A stretch of 64,000 nucleotides of DNA from Diabrotica undecimpunctata. Lineage: Eukaryota > Arthropoda > Insecta > Coleoptera > Chrysomelidae. Where the stretch lies: positions 87,287,217 to 87,351,216 of the forward strand of contig NC_092804.1 of the NCBI RefSeq assembly GCF_040954645.1, read 5' to 3'. Both the position numbers and the translations under genes were made by a program. A model generated the notes under the pieces. The model was given only the letters and a program-made list of their open reading frames with translations. It was not told the DNA's origin and ran no database searches. Of this stretch, positions 55,124 to 64,000 are shown piece after piece. Each line of letters starts with the position of its first letter. Within the stretch, counting starts at the first letter, position 1.

Positions 55124-55564
55124 AAAGATAAAATCTTTTAGCGAAAGCCGCTATTGCTTTATTAAATTAAATGGCCTAGGAGGACAAATTCGTTAAACTT
55201 CCCGTGCTCGAATCGGTATCAATAAAGTGTTATGATCATTTCGGCATATCCCAGCCTCATCAGACACTTGGGCTGATACAAATTCAAACTCGGAAAGTCC
55301 AACGAATGTCTCCCAAAAATTCACTACAACAGTAGTTAGCTTACAAAGGCGCCACCTGCTTTGGCGGCCGTGAACGAAAACGATATGATAATATCGTTTT
55401 CTGTATCCTTTGCGCTATGCGAAATGTGTAAAAGATAAAATCTTTTAGCGAAAGCCGCTATCGCTTTATGGTAGCGGAAATGATCATAACACTTTATTGA
55501 TACCGATTCGAGCACGGGAAGTTTAACGAATTTGTCCTCCTAGGCCATATATTTGGCCATTTAA

Positions 55565-55566
<2 letters not shown>
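55121..55566 (-). mobile_element. Hammerhead-bearing repeat (retrozyme or PLE pseudo-LTR), 307-bp unit with inverted end
   Basis: 'GTAAAAGATAAAATCTTTTA' begins at 55121 and again at 55428, a period of 307 bp. The 12-bp difference from the 319-bp unit at 13680 is an AAATATATGGCC segment. After 55475 the sequence turns back: about 55476-55560 is the inverted copy of about 55165-55240. Both outer edges meet (TA)n. One complete hammerhead lies on the minus strand. Compared with 13680-14071 the unit order is circularly permuted. Confidence 0.8.
55216..55279 (-). ncRNA. Hammerhead ribozyme, intact core (type I, minimal stem III)
   Basis: On the minus strand: stem I GUAUCA + AAGUGU pairs with ACACUU + UGAUAC, with small internal loops (GCCC / UAU). 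The core CUGAUGA is complete (55263-55257). Stem II is GGC/GCC with an 8-nt loop. GAAA (55242-55239) is complete. Stem III is the self-complementary AUGAUCAU, and cleavage is expected after AUA, between 55231 and 55230. With only a 2-nt loop possible, stem III would be stable as a dimer, as in the hammerheads of retrozymes and Penelope elements. All universally conserved core bases are present. Confidence 0.85.

Positions 55567-55567
<1 letters not shown>

Positions 55568-55625
<58 letters not shown>
55568..55625. repeat. (TA)n microsatellite
   Basis: TA run on the other side of the hammerhead repeat. Confidence 0.95.
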
Positions 55626-55628
<3 letters not shown>

Positions 55629-56279
55629 TATTGTGTTTACAGTTATTTTCAAGAGCTGCTAAGAAATACAAAATATCTTACAAAGTGGAACTAGAAAAAA
55701 AAATTTTATTAAATCACCAAATAAAATTAGTTTGGTTAATAAAATTGCTGTTAACATATTTCAAAAAACTATTATGTAAAAATGTTCTTATCTAATAAAT
55801 GTTTCTCGGAAATTTTCTAATATAATTTTGACAAAAATTAAAAAACAATTTCTTTCTTAAAACAAAACAATTGAATTTATAAATAAGTTAGAATAGCGAC
55901 TAATTACAAATAAGCCTTAATGTTATAAATGCCAACTTAAAATTTTTATTTTTGACAATTATATTGCCAAAAATAAAATTTTGTTTAAAAATTTTTTTTT
56001 ATTTAATAACAAAAAGGAGAAGATTTATTCATCATTGATAGATGTCTGCAAAAATATAACAAATATATGGAAAATTAAATCAAAATGTGATATTTTACTG
56101 GATTTATAAATAAACTACAAAGAAATAATATAATTATAAATTTTGCTTAGATTTTGAATTTCTGATCTTTTGTTTAAATTATTATCACATTTGCTAATAC
56201 AAACCATTTCTAAAAAAGTCCTTTTGAATTTATTAATTTCACTACACAAAATTTTAATGTTATCAAAATCCATAATATG
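55626..56279. other. AT-rich stretch, possible 3' UTR of the second PLE
   Basis: No ORF. It lies downstream (minus strand) of the GIY-YIG remnant. Confidence 0.4.
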
Positions 56280-57170
56280 GTCTTTGTCGATTGTTTTTTA
56301 ATTCTACAATCACTTTTGTGAGAAATAATGCGATTTGAAAGATTTCTTCCGGTCTCACCAACATACTCAGGTTCACACTGAGTACAACTAATGCTGTGTA
56401 CTACATTTGTTTTATCTAATTTGTCTATAGGATACTTAGTTTTGGAATATAAAGATGAAATAGTTTTAATGTTCTTTGTTGCTATTTTTATATTGTCAAT
56501 AACCTTTAGTGTTTATATTAATTTAGGTGTTAATGATAGTATAAAAGGTAGTGAATGATAATAGATGTTCTGATTGTTGGATACAATGTTCTGAGATTTA
56601 GCAAAAAATAACAGTTATTTATATTAACAATATTAGAAAAAAGCATTAGAAAAAAGCAAATGTAGCATATCTGAAGGATAAGAGTTTTCAATTAAAATAT
56701 TTTTTAAAAATTGTAGATCTTCTTGTAGGTAATCTGGATGAGAAAGCCTTAAAACACGTTCTTTTAATCCTGTTATAAGGTTCATTTTCATCTTATTTGG
56801 ATGATGAGAGTAATAGCTTATAAATCTATTACTACACATGGGTTTTCTGGACCATCTGGTTTTCAACACATTGTCTGTAGTTCTTACAATTCTCATGTCA
56901 AAGAGTAGAGAATTATCTAACTCTTCCTCAACTGTAAATTGTATATGTTAATTATGATTGTTGAAAATGTTGACTATTTCATTAATTTTGTGTTTAGAAA
57001 GTGTCAAAACTAAATCATCTACATATCTTTTAATAAAAGGAATGAAAAAAGTGCAATTGTTGATGCAATCACTGATAACATCATCCATGACATAGCTTCT
57101 TAGAATGGGTGAAAGACTAGATCCCATAGGACTACCAAAAATTTGTTTTTGGTAGTCCTATGGGATCTTT
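56280..57170 (-). pseudogene. Second Penelope-like element, 5' truncated
   Basis: On the minus strand from about 57140: 'PMGSSLSPILRSYVMDD', the catalytic 'KRYVDDLVLTLSKHK' (near 57020), and the frame 56896-56633 with 'TRWSRKPMCSNRFISYYSHH' typical of PLE RT C-termini. The GIY-YIG region follows ('CTQCEPEYVGETGRNLSNRI', about 56385-56320). The 5' half of the RT is missing. A few stops are present. It belongs to a different PLE family from that at 6489, judging by its sequence. (TA)n tracts lie on both sides (55568-55625 and 57209-57276). Confidence 0.82.
57119..57168. repeat. Perfect 23-bp palindrome at the PLE truncation point
   Basis: Arms at 57119-57141 and 57146-57168 (AGATCCCATAGGACTACC plus AAAAA) are exact inverted copies with a 4-nt loop. 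The arm includes RT coding sequence, so the 5' end of the element folds back on itself. Confidence 0.92.
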
Positions 57171-57204
57171 TTTTTTCCTATCTAAAAAATTTCTTTTTCT
57201 TACT

Positions 57205-57208
<4 letters not shown>

Positions 57209-57276
<68 letters not shown>
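57209..57276. repeat. (TA)n microsatellite
   Basis: TA run between the PLE and exon 2 of the P-like gene. Confidence 0.95.
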
Positions 57277-57279
<3 letters not shown>

Positions 57280-57399
57280 ATATATTGGCATAACTGTCAA
57301 GTTATTTAAATTTTGAATAAAGAACTTAAATTGTTTTTTTACTTTATTGTGCAGAAAGTTGCTTTTTTTTCAGTTGTGTTAATAATAATATTGTTGTAG

Positions 57400-57824
57400 G
57401 TAATGCTGCATTGGAAAGTCTGGAGCTACCCGATTTAAAAAAAAAATTTCTATGCAGTAGGCATTTTGACCAAAAATATCTAAACACAAAATATTTACCC
57501 GCTACTGCTATACCAAAAAAATATAGTGAGGTAGAAGAGGAAGGTTCATTAACGACACCACGCGTTTTTCATACGTATTCGATAGCAAAACAACCATCAA
57601 CCAGTGCCAATACTGTTTCGCACAGTGATAATTCTGAACTTGACGATTTTGTTGATGAGCTTATAGATATGTCGTTATCACCATTGGTCAAGAAAAAAAG
57701 ATTTCATAATTATCATACACTTCAAAGGAGATTACATGCATCTCGAATACGGATTAATCTTCTGAAAACTCGAATAACAGCACTAAAAAAGAGACTGGTT
57801 AAGATTGGGACAAAATCTGTATAA
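57400..57824 (+). CDS. P-element-like transposase 1, exon 2 (THAP second half and coiled coil)
   Basis: Acceptor TTGTTGTAG before 57400. Encodes 'LPDLKKKFLCSRHFDQKYLN', with the C..H pair that closes the THAP zinc site, an acidic linker, and a heptad segment ('LQRRLHASRIRINLLKTRIT') as in P transposases. It stops at TAA 57824; the following body lies in other frames, so either a further intron or a frameshift separates them. Confidence 0.8.
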
Positions 57825-57869
57825 TCTGCACCAAAGCCACAAACTCAGTTTTCTGCTGCGTTACTGAGA

Positions 57870-59945
57870 ATGCAGTTGCATAAGAAAAACCAACAGTGGT
57901 CCCCAATAGAAAATAAAACGGCTATTGAGATTTTTTATAAAGGACCTAGCACGTATAAATTTCTTCGTCGAAAAGGAGTTGCTTTACCAGCGGTTTCAAC
58001 ACTAAAAACATGGATTTCAAACTTTACCTGTAACCCCGGTTTCAATAAAAAAATATTTGATAATATAAAAATTAAAGCAGAGAGCATGTCTCCTAAAGAG
58101 AGAAAATCAATTTTATTATTTGATGAGATGGCCATTAAGAGAACGATAGAATATAATAGAAAACTTGATATTATTAAAGGTTTTGAGGATATTGGTAAGA
58201 ATAGAAAAAAATCAGTTTTTGCCGGGCAGGTTTTGGTGCTAATGGTTCAAGGTATTTTTAGCAATTGGAAAATACTTATAGCTTATTTCTTAACAGGAAA
58301 TGGCATCGGAGCTACAATACTCCAAGAAATAATTATTGATGGCCTCAAAAGATTGAGAGATTCCGGTTTAGAACCTTTAGTTCGGTGATTTATCGGTGAT
58401 AAATCAAAAATTATATGAATTATTAAATATAACAATTGAAAAACACTACTTCGTTGCAGACACGCATAAGTATTTTGCATTTTATGATGTACCACATTTA
58501 ATAAAATGTATAAGAAATAATTTTATTACCAATGATTTTATTTTTAATGACAAATTTATAAGATTTGATGATTTTAAAAAAATTTATGATATTGACCAAA
58601 GAAGTAAAACCGGGAGAGCTCTTAGAGAGATTAACAGATAAACATTTAAATCCAAACTCATTTGAAAAAATGAATGTTAAACTTGCCACTCAATTACTTA
58701 AGTCATTCTGTAGCTGCAGCTATTAAAACTGCAGTACAAACACAAGAACTGGCTTCAACAACTGCTGAAAACACGGCTTATTTTGTCGAAACTATGAACA
58801 ATTTGTTTGATGCCCCGAACAGTAAAAGTAAGTACAGTCCTAAGCCTTGTAATCGTGCCTACTGTAATCAAAACAAAGATGTAATTAGTGCTGTTAATGA
58901 AGGATACGAATTACTGAAAAGTATGTAGAAACAGACAAGTAAGGGTTTAAAAAGACCTCCTTCTTTCGACTGCTTTCTTCTCACCATAAACGCGGTAAGA
59001 CAATTTTATAGTGATTTGACAACATTAAACTCTTGTTATATATAACCGGAAGATTAATCCAAGACCCCTTAGAAAATCAATTTTCTATTTACAGACAGAA
59101 AGGTGGTTACAGTAGAAATCCCACCGTAAGAAACTTTAAAGCTGCTTTTAAATAAACATTGTACACAATATTATGAAACCGCCTATGACAGCAAACTCTG
59201 GGACCAACTGTGATGACGATACAAATATTTTAGAAACGTCTTATATAAATTCTGATATTTTTAATAATTTAAATAGTGACGAGGGAATATGTTAAAGGTG
59301 ATAACGAATTCGACGACAGTATATTATTATCTGCAGAAAATGTTTCTCAAAATAACTCATTACGACAAACAAATTTAGATTCAGATACATTGGCTTCAAG
59401 TTTAGAAAAATGTTCAGTTTATTATTTTGTAGGGTATTTATTTAAAAAATGTTTTGAAAAATTTAATTGTGAAAATTGTAAAAACAAATTAGAGGGCACA
59501 AAAAATATAGAAAATAAGCAACAAATATTACTTTTTTTATAAAGAATATGCAATCAGTGACACAGCTTGTCAATTAAAATATGTTAACGATTTGATGGGC
59601 AGATTCACAAAAATATGTCTTCAAATGTTTTCTACCATATTTGATGAATGCTGTGTAACACGTGTGTTATTTAATACACGAAAGTTTATGGAGGAAAAAT
59701 TTGCCACAGCATTACCAGAGTGTTATAGTTGCAGCGATGCATGTAAATCTCATAGACAGTTTATCTATGAGAGACAGTTTAACTTACTAATTAGAGTACA
59801 AATTTTCAAATATTGCAAAAATCGTTCTAGGTCCGCAACCATAAGCAAAAGAGCTCAAAAAAGAAAGTCTGATACAACTGCAGATAATACAGCTCAAAAA
59901 AAAAAGATTCCTTCAAAAAAAAATACAAAATTGTCAATTTTGTAA
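57870..59945 (+). pseudogene. P-element-like transposase 1, catalytic body, decayed
   Basis: Successive frames carry the conserved P/THAP9 blocks: 'NQQWSPIENKTAIEIFYKGP' and 'STLKTWISNF' (57890-58020), then 'SILLFDEMAIKRTIEY' with the first catalytic Asp (58105-58155). 'HYFVADTHKYFAFYDVPHLI' (58440-58510) is the second-Asp region. 'QDPLENQFSIYRQKGGYSRN' with 'PTVRNFKAAF' follows (59070-59150). The zinc-like 'CSVYYFVGYLFKKC...CENCKNK' part and a basic C-terminus end at 59945. At least four frame breaks make it inactive. Confidence 0.8.
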
Positions 59946-60419
59946 CATCATTATTTTTTATTAAAATAAAATTGAGAGTTTTTCATAACATTCTTCATTT
60001 TACAGTTACGTGGTTTTATGATTATTTCTATTAATCTTTTTTAATTTAAATAAAAATAATAAATAATAAAAATTAATTAATTTTTAAATTTAAATAGTGC
60101 TGCTGTCAGATAATTATATAAACTTCAAACTTTAAGCGTTCTATAAATTTATTTCTCAGTCTATGAAGTATGATACAAACAATTGATCACATTCGGTTGT
60201 TGTCGACATTACTTCGTTTCCTTAACTTTTTCATCACGTAATATTTACGAAAATTGTAGTATTGCGAGTTGACTACGTACTACGTAGCCCTTAAATAATA
60301 ATTAATTTATGATCAATTATTTTCTCTACATATTCCTTTATTTTTGCATTGTACACTGTTGATGGTTTGTTCAACTCGGTTATTGTAAATAAGAAGTAGG
60401 TACTTGTTAAGGGATTAGC
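59946..60419. other. Gene-free stretch
   Basis: AT-rich DNA between the P-like gene and a LINE fragment; no TIR recognised. Confidence 0.4.
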
Positions 60420-60870
60420 CTGGCAGCGTTTGGTAAATTAAACTATGTATTTAAATCGGATCTACCCATATGTCTCAAAAGGAAAATCTTTGACCAATGT
60501 ATGTTACCTGTACTCACTTATGGAGCGGAAATACCCACAAAAAAAGTAGTTGATTCACGTGACTCAGATGGCTATGGAGCGCCAGATGTTGGGTGTCTCT
60601 CTGAGAGACCGAATCCCAAAACGAGAAATACGTCGTAGAATAAAAACAACAGACGCTATCGAAAAAACCGCGTCGTTAAAATGGAATTGGGCAGGACACG
60701 TCGCCAGAATATCAGACAACCGATGGACAAAACGTATTTTAGAGTGGAGACAAAGGCAAGAAGCAGTACGGAGCAGAGGATGCCCACCAACTAGATGGAC
60801 TGACGACCTGAAGCGTGTTAGCAATAACTGGATGATGATTTGTTAGGGGATGTAACATTTTGATAAACTT
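60420..60870 (+). pseudogene. RTE-type LINE 3' end
   Basis: The translation starts 'CLKRKIFDQCMLPVLTYGAE' (60475), shifts frame near 60545, then reads 'VTQMAMERQMLGVSLRDRIP', 'LKWNWAGHVARISDNRWTKR' and 'GCPPTRWTDDLKRVSNNWM' (60550-60840). This is the standard C-terminus of the insect RTE-type endonuclease-reverse transcriptase. 5' truncated. Confidence 0.82.
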
Positions 60871-61116
60871 GTCAAACTTGAAATATTTATACTTTTATTT
60901 ATTTCTAATATTTAAAAATTTATTTTAAAAAGTAGTACCTGTCCGTTTCCCCTTAATCTACACTCCTTTGTCCTGCCAATCAAAATAGCAGACAGAGTAT
61001 ACCCCTCCAGCACGGTCCGCGGCAACGACTTGTTCACTATTTTAAATTTTTTACGTTAAATTGTGTGATTTTGTGTATTCAGTTTTCGGCTGTGTTAGTG
61101 TCTTTTTTTTTATAAA

Positions 61117-61701
61117 ATGCCACGGGGCATAATTAAGAACTGTATTTATCATTCAACTGCAAATTGTGTGAAAGACAAAAGTCAGTTAACCTATTTAGGT
61201 AAGTTTAAAATATTCTATTTGTAATATTGTATTCATTAGTAGCCATATTTGTATCGAGGGGAAGTGTTCGACGCTGTACTTCAGAACCGGACTTTTAAAT
61301 TTTAAAACTGCAATTTGTTTTGAGTGGTGATCTCAGATTAATGAGTGGTGATATTAAATTTCGCTTAACGTCATCATTTTGATACTTCTACGGTTTATTT
61401 GAAACTGACATAAATTAAAGTAATTATAAATTATAAAAATCATTACATCTTTCTTATATAGATACTACTTTTTTTGTAATTTTCGGTGAGGTAGTTGCTA
61501 TCAATAGTTAGTTAATGTAACTCGTTTTAGTTTCCCTGCATCTAAAGAAATACGAGAGGCATTGATATTGTTTTCCAATATAGAGGGAAAAGAACTACCA
61601 AAAATCCATCGTATGTGTAATTTGCATTTTACTGAAGATTCGTTGGACAGAGAAAATCGTCGTTTAAAATGTATCTAAAGAAAAATGCTGTACCCACTAA
61701 G
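61117..61701 (+). pseudogene. P-element-like transposase 2, THAP exons
   Basis: Exon 1 (61117-61198, donor GTAAGT) begins 'MPRGIIKNCIYHSTANC', giving the first THAP cysteines. Exon 2 (61531-61701) gives 'FPASKEIREALILFSNIEGK' and 'IHRMCNLHFTEDSLDRENRR', including the closing C..H pair, then after a frameshift near 61667 'MYLKKNAVPTK', the AVPT box of THAP domains. The phase between exons 1 and 2 does not join cleanly, so an extra or missing base is likely. Confidence 0.72.
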
Positions 61702-61781
61702 GTACCTACAATAAATAAATTTTAAATCCATATGCATGCAATATAACTTATTGAAGTCTTTAAACTATTATATATTTTTAG

Positions 61782-62049
61782 AATCAACGCAATTTTAAAA
61801 AATACTGCAATGCGTGAAGAGCATAATGTAGAAATATCTACATATCCATACCAACCGGAACCTAAAAACAGGTAAATTTTATGCTAACCGGTCTAGCTAA
61901 CTGACTAATTTGAACTTACTGAATTTTGTAACATTTGTTATAATATAGCATTTTTTCAGAAACTCTTATTAAACGCACAAAAACCTAGTGGAAGTTCTAA
62001 CATTACACAAACAACGCCAACAAGTTCACCTAAATCAAAAAAAGGACAA
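61782..62049 (+). pseudogene. P-element-like transposase 2, linker exons
   Basis: Two candidate short exons bounded by splice consensus sites: 61782-61871 (TTTTTAG / GTAAAT) and 61960-62049 (TTTTTTCAG / GTAAG). They encode a polar linker ('SSNITQTTPTSSPKSKK'). Their phases relative to the flanking exons were not fully resolved. Confidence 0.5.
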
Positions 62050-62201
62050 GTAAGTTTTTACTACTTAAAAATAAATAGATATACAGGGTATTAAAGTTGT
62101 AAAATAAAATATTTTTTTTTAATTTTACGCAAAAAGCATTTGTTAATTAGAATTTATGTGGGTGTGTAAGTACCTATCTAAATTATTCATAATTGTCGTA
62201 G

Positions 62202-64000
62202 GAAACTACACCAAGAAAAAGAAAATGAAAGGTCGTTTAGAAAAAGCCAATAAAACTATAAAACAGCTTAGAGCAAGTCTTCAGCATTACAAGAGGGTTG
62301 CAAGGTTAAATATAATAATCAATAGTTTGAAAGGAAAAGTGTCAGATGAAAGTTTAGAAATTTTAAGCCAAATTGGACCAAATCAAGAATTTTTAAAAAG
62401 GCAAATTTTTAATCAAGGCAAATATGGAACTGACCTTAAAACATTTGCACTTACGTTAAATTTTTATTCCCCAAAAGCCTACAGTTTTGTCCGTGATACT
62501 TTCAACTCAGCACTTCCACACCCAAAAACAATTTCTAGATGGTACCAAAACTTAAATGGGAACGCAGGATTTACTGCCGAAGTATTCGAATTACTTAAAG
62601 TAAAGGCTGACAAATCAGAGCATACGATTGTGTGTAGTTTAACTATAGATGAGATGGCCATTCGTCGACAGATACAGTGGATGGAAATAAACATTACAGC
62701 TACGTTGATTTTGGAACGTTCATGAAACAGGTATCCAAATAGTTTCTGTCACTTTTGACGGGGCAGCCAATAATGTTACAATGGCTAAAGAATTGGGATG
62801 TATTTTCGACATAACAAATTTGAAATCTATCTTTTTAGATCCTACATCGGGTCGTGAAATTGCTGTATTTTTTATCCTTGCCATATGGTTAAACTTTTAC
62901 GCAATACCTTAGGAGATAAATTATTTTTACGTGATGACAACGGTGAAGTTATAAAATGGAATTATGTAGTAAAACTTAATGAAATTCAACAAGAGGAGGG
63001 TGTTAATTTAGCTAATAAATTGAGAAAAGAGCACGTAACATATAAAAATCAAAAAATGACAGTAAGATTAGCAACACAACTACTTAGCGATTCTGTAGCT
63101 GATGCTATTGAATTTTTAAATCAAAGATTACAAATAGAAACATTTAAAAACTCCGAAGCAACTGTTAAATTTATCCGAGTTATTAATAAATTATTTGATA
63201 TATTTAATTCTAGAACTATTTACCAAAAGGAATACAAGCAACCTATTAATGAAGAAAATTACATTTCTATTGAAAACTTCTTAAAGGAAACCTCAGATTA
63301 TTTGGAATCACTTACATTTATAGATATGAAACTGGTATGGAAAAGTAGAAGAAAATGGGTATTATTGGTTTTTTGTTTTGCATCAAAAGTTTAAGACATT
63401 TATATAAAGAATTAGTTCAAACAAAATTGTTAGCATACATTCCTACATACAAGCTGAGTCAAGATCATGTCGAATTATTCTTTGGGTTGATTAGATCGAT
63501 GGGGGGTCACAACAATAACCCAACAGTTAGACAATTTAAAAGCGCGTATAAAAAAATGATGCTGCATCTTGAATTAAGAGATTCATTTATGGGCAATTGT
63601 ATTTGTTTAGAAATGATTTCAATTATGAAGCCTTATGAAATAATCAATAAATCATGTAGCAAGAAGAGAATGGTTGATGAATTTGATGACGCATTGGACG
63701 AGACCAATAATCTGTCTGAAATTATATTTTGTATAGATGTTTCTGAATATAAAAAAGAGGTAATAACATACATTTCTGGGTATGTTGTACGTAAAATTGC
63801 AGCCCAGTTAAAATGCGAGAACTGTATTGAGAGCCTGTGTGGAGACAGAAATGCATTAACTTACCCTTCAGCTGATGTTTTAATTTGTAGCACTGCAGAA
63901 AAAGTTTTACAATATCACATCAACATAGGTAAAGGAATAAATGTAAGTTTTGTAAATAACCAAGTATTTTATAATCTTTTAAATAAAAAGCTTTTTGAGA
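62202..64000 (+). pseudogene. P-element-like transposase 2, coiled coil and catalytic body (continues past window)
   Basis: After an acceptor (TTGTCGTAG) the frame has a coiled coil ('GRLEKANKTIKQLRASLQHY'), then 'HPKTISRWYQNLNGNAGF' and 'VCSLTIDEMAIRRQIQW' with the first catalytic Asp (62638-62680). After a frame break near 62690 come 'VSVTFDGAANNVTMAKELG' (62745-62800) and the frame 62885-63394. After another break near 63390 'YKLSQDHVELFFGLIRSMGG' and 'NNNPTVRQFKSAYKKMML' (63450-63560) form the glutamate-containing block. 'VITYISGYVVRKIA' follows with Cys pairs. It is THAP9/P-like, distinct from transposase 1. Two or three frameshifts; the C-terminus is outside the window. Confidence 0.82.

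Noticed and set aside
1..64000. CRISPR arrays, bacterial operons, tRNA or rRNA genes, telomeric TTAGG arrays
   Set aside because: None seen on reading; all periodic repeats found are microsatellites, a minisatellite or TE termini.

Overview
The window is AT-rich eukaryotic DNA from what looks like a repeat-laden insect genome, possibly a beetle; the species cannot be fixed from the sequence. There are no bacterial operons. The only convincing host gene is the C-terminal part of an ING3-type PHD-finger gene on the + strand: exons at 28693-28856, 28927-29152 and 38880-38996, poly(A) signal near 39200. Almost everything else is transposable elements, many nested in one another and many edged by long (TA)n tracts.

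Layout. 1-3389: fragments of two LINEs in otherwise featureless DNA. 3390-14771: a chain of (TA)n tracts holding two solo-LTR candidates, a Penelope-like element (PLE) with reverse transcriptase and a truncated GIY-YIG nuclease, and a very young LTR retrotransposon (7847-13641; LTRs differ by two substitutions and one T-run indel) that keeps gag-protease but has lost nearly all of pol. After it come ~310-bp repeat units carrying hammerhead-ribozyme motifs, then one end of a pogo/Tigger-like element. 14772-19800: a decayed minus-strand Ty3/gypsy element with integrase and an env-like gene, and a 650-bp inverted-repeat element. 20040-28470: a Jockey/CR1-like LINE split by a 6.1-kb BEL/Pao element (508-bp LTRs, CGCTG target duplication, integrase and env but no reverse transcriptase), whose env is itself split by a LINE tail.

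28690-39220: ING3 and its 9.7-kb last intron, filled with LINE pieces, a TG-rich simple repeat and a piggyBac copy that contains a PIF/Harbinger derivative. 39572-42351: a Tc1/mariner-superfamily transposon with recognisable TIRs and a 62-bp tandem repeat upstream of its transposase. 42875-46735: a pair of ~250-bp inverted repeats enclosing a gypsy integrase tail and an almost intact PIF/Harbinger (43355-46067), whose transposase and MADF genes lie on opposite strands with exons interdigitated in each other's introns.

47388-64000: two different THAP-domain P-element-like transposases. The first has a 9.9-kb first intron packed with an RNase H-bearing LINE, a hammerhead repeat and a second PLE; the second runs off the window. 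The most unusual item is the ~310-bp hammerhead repeat family (13680-14071 and 55121-55566). One copy has a complete ribozyme core, and the two loci are circularly permuted relative to each other, as expected of retrozyme or PLE pseudo-LTR biology involving circular or tandem RNA.
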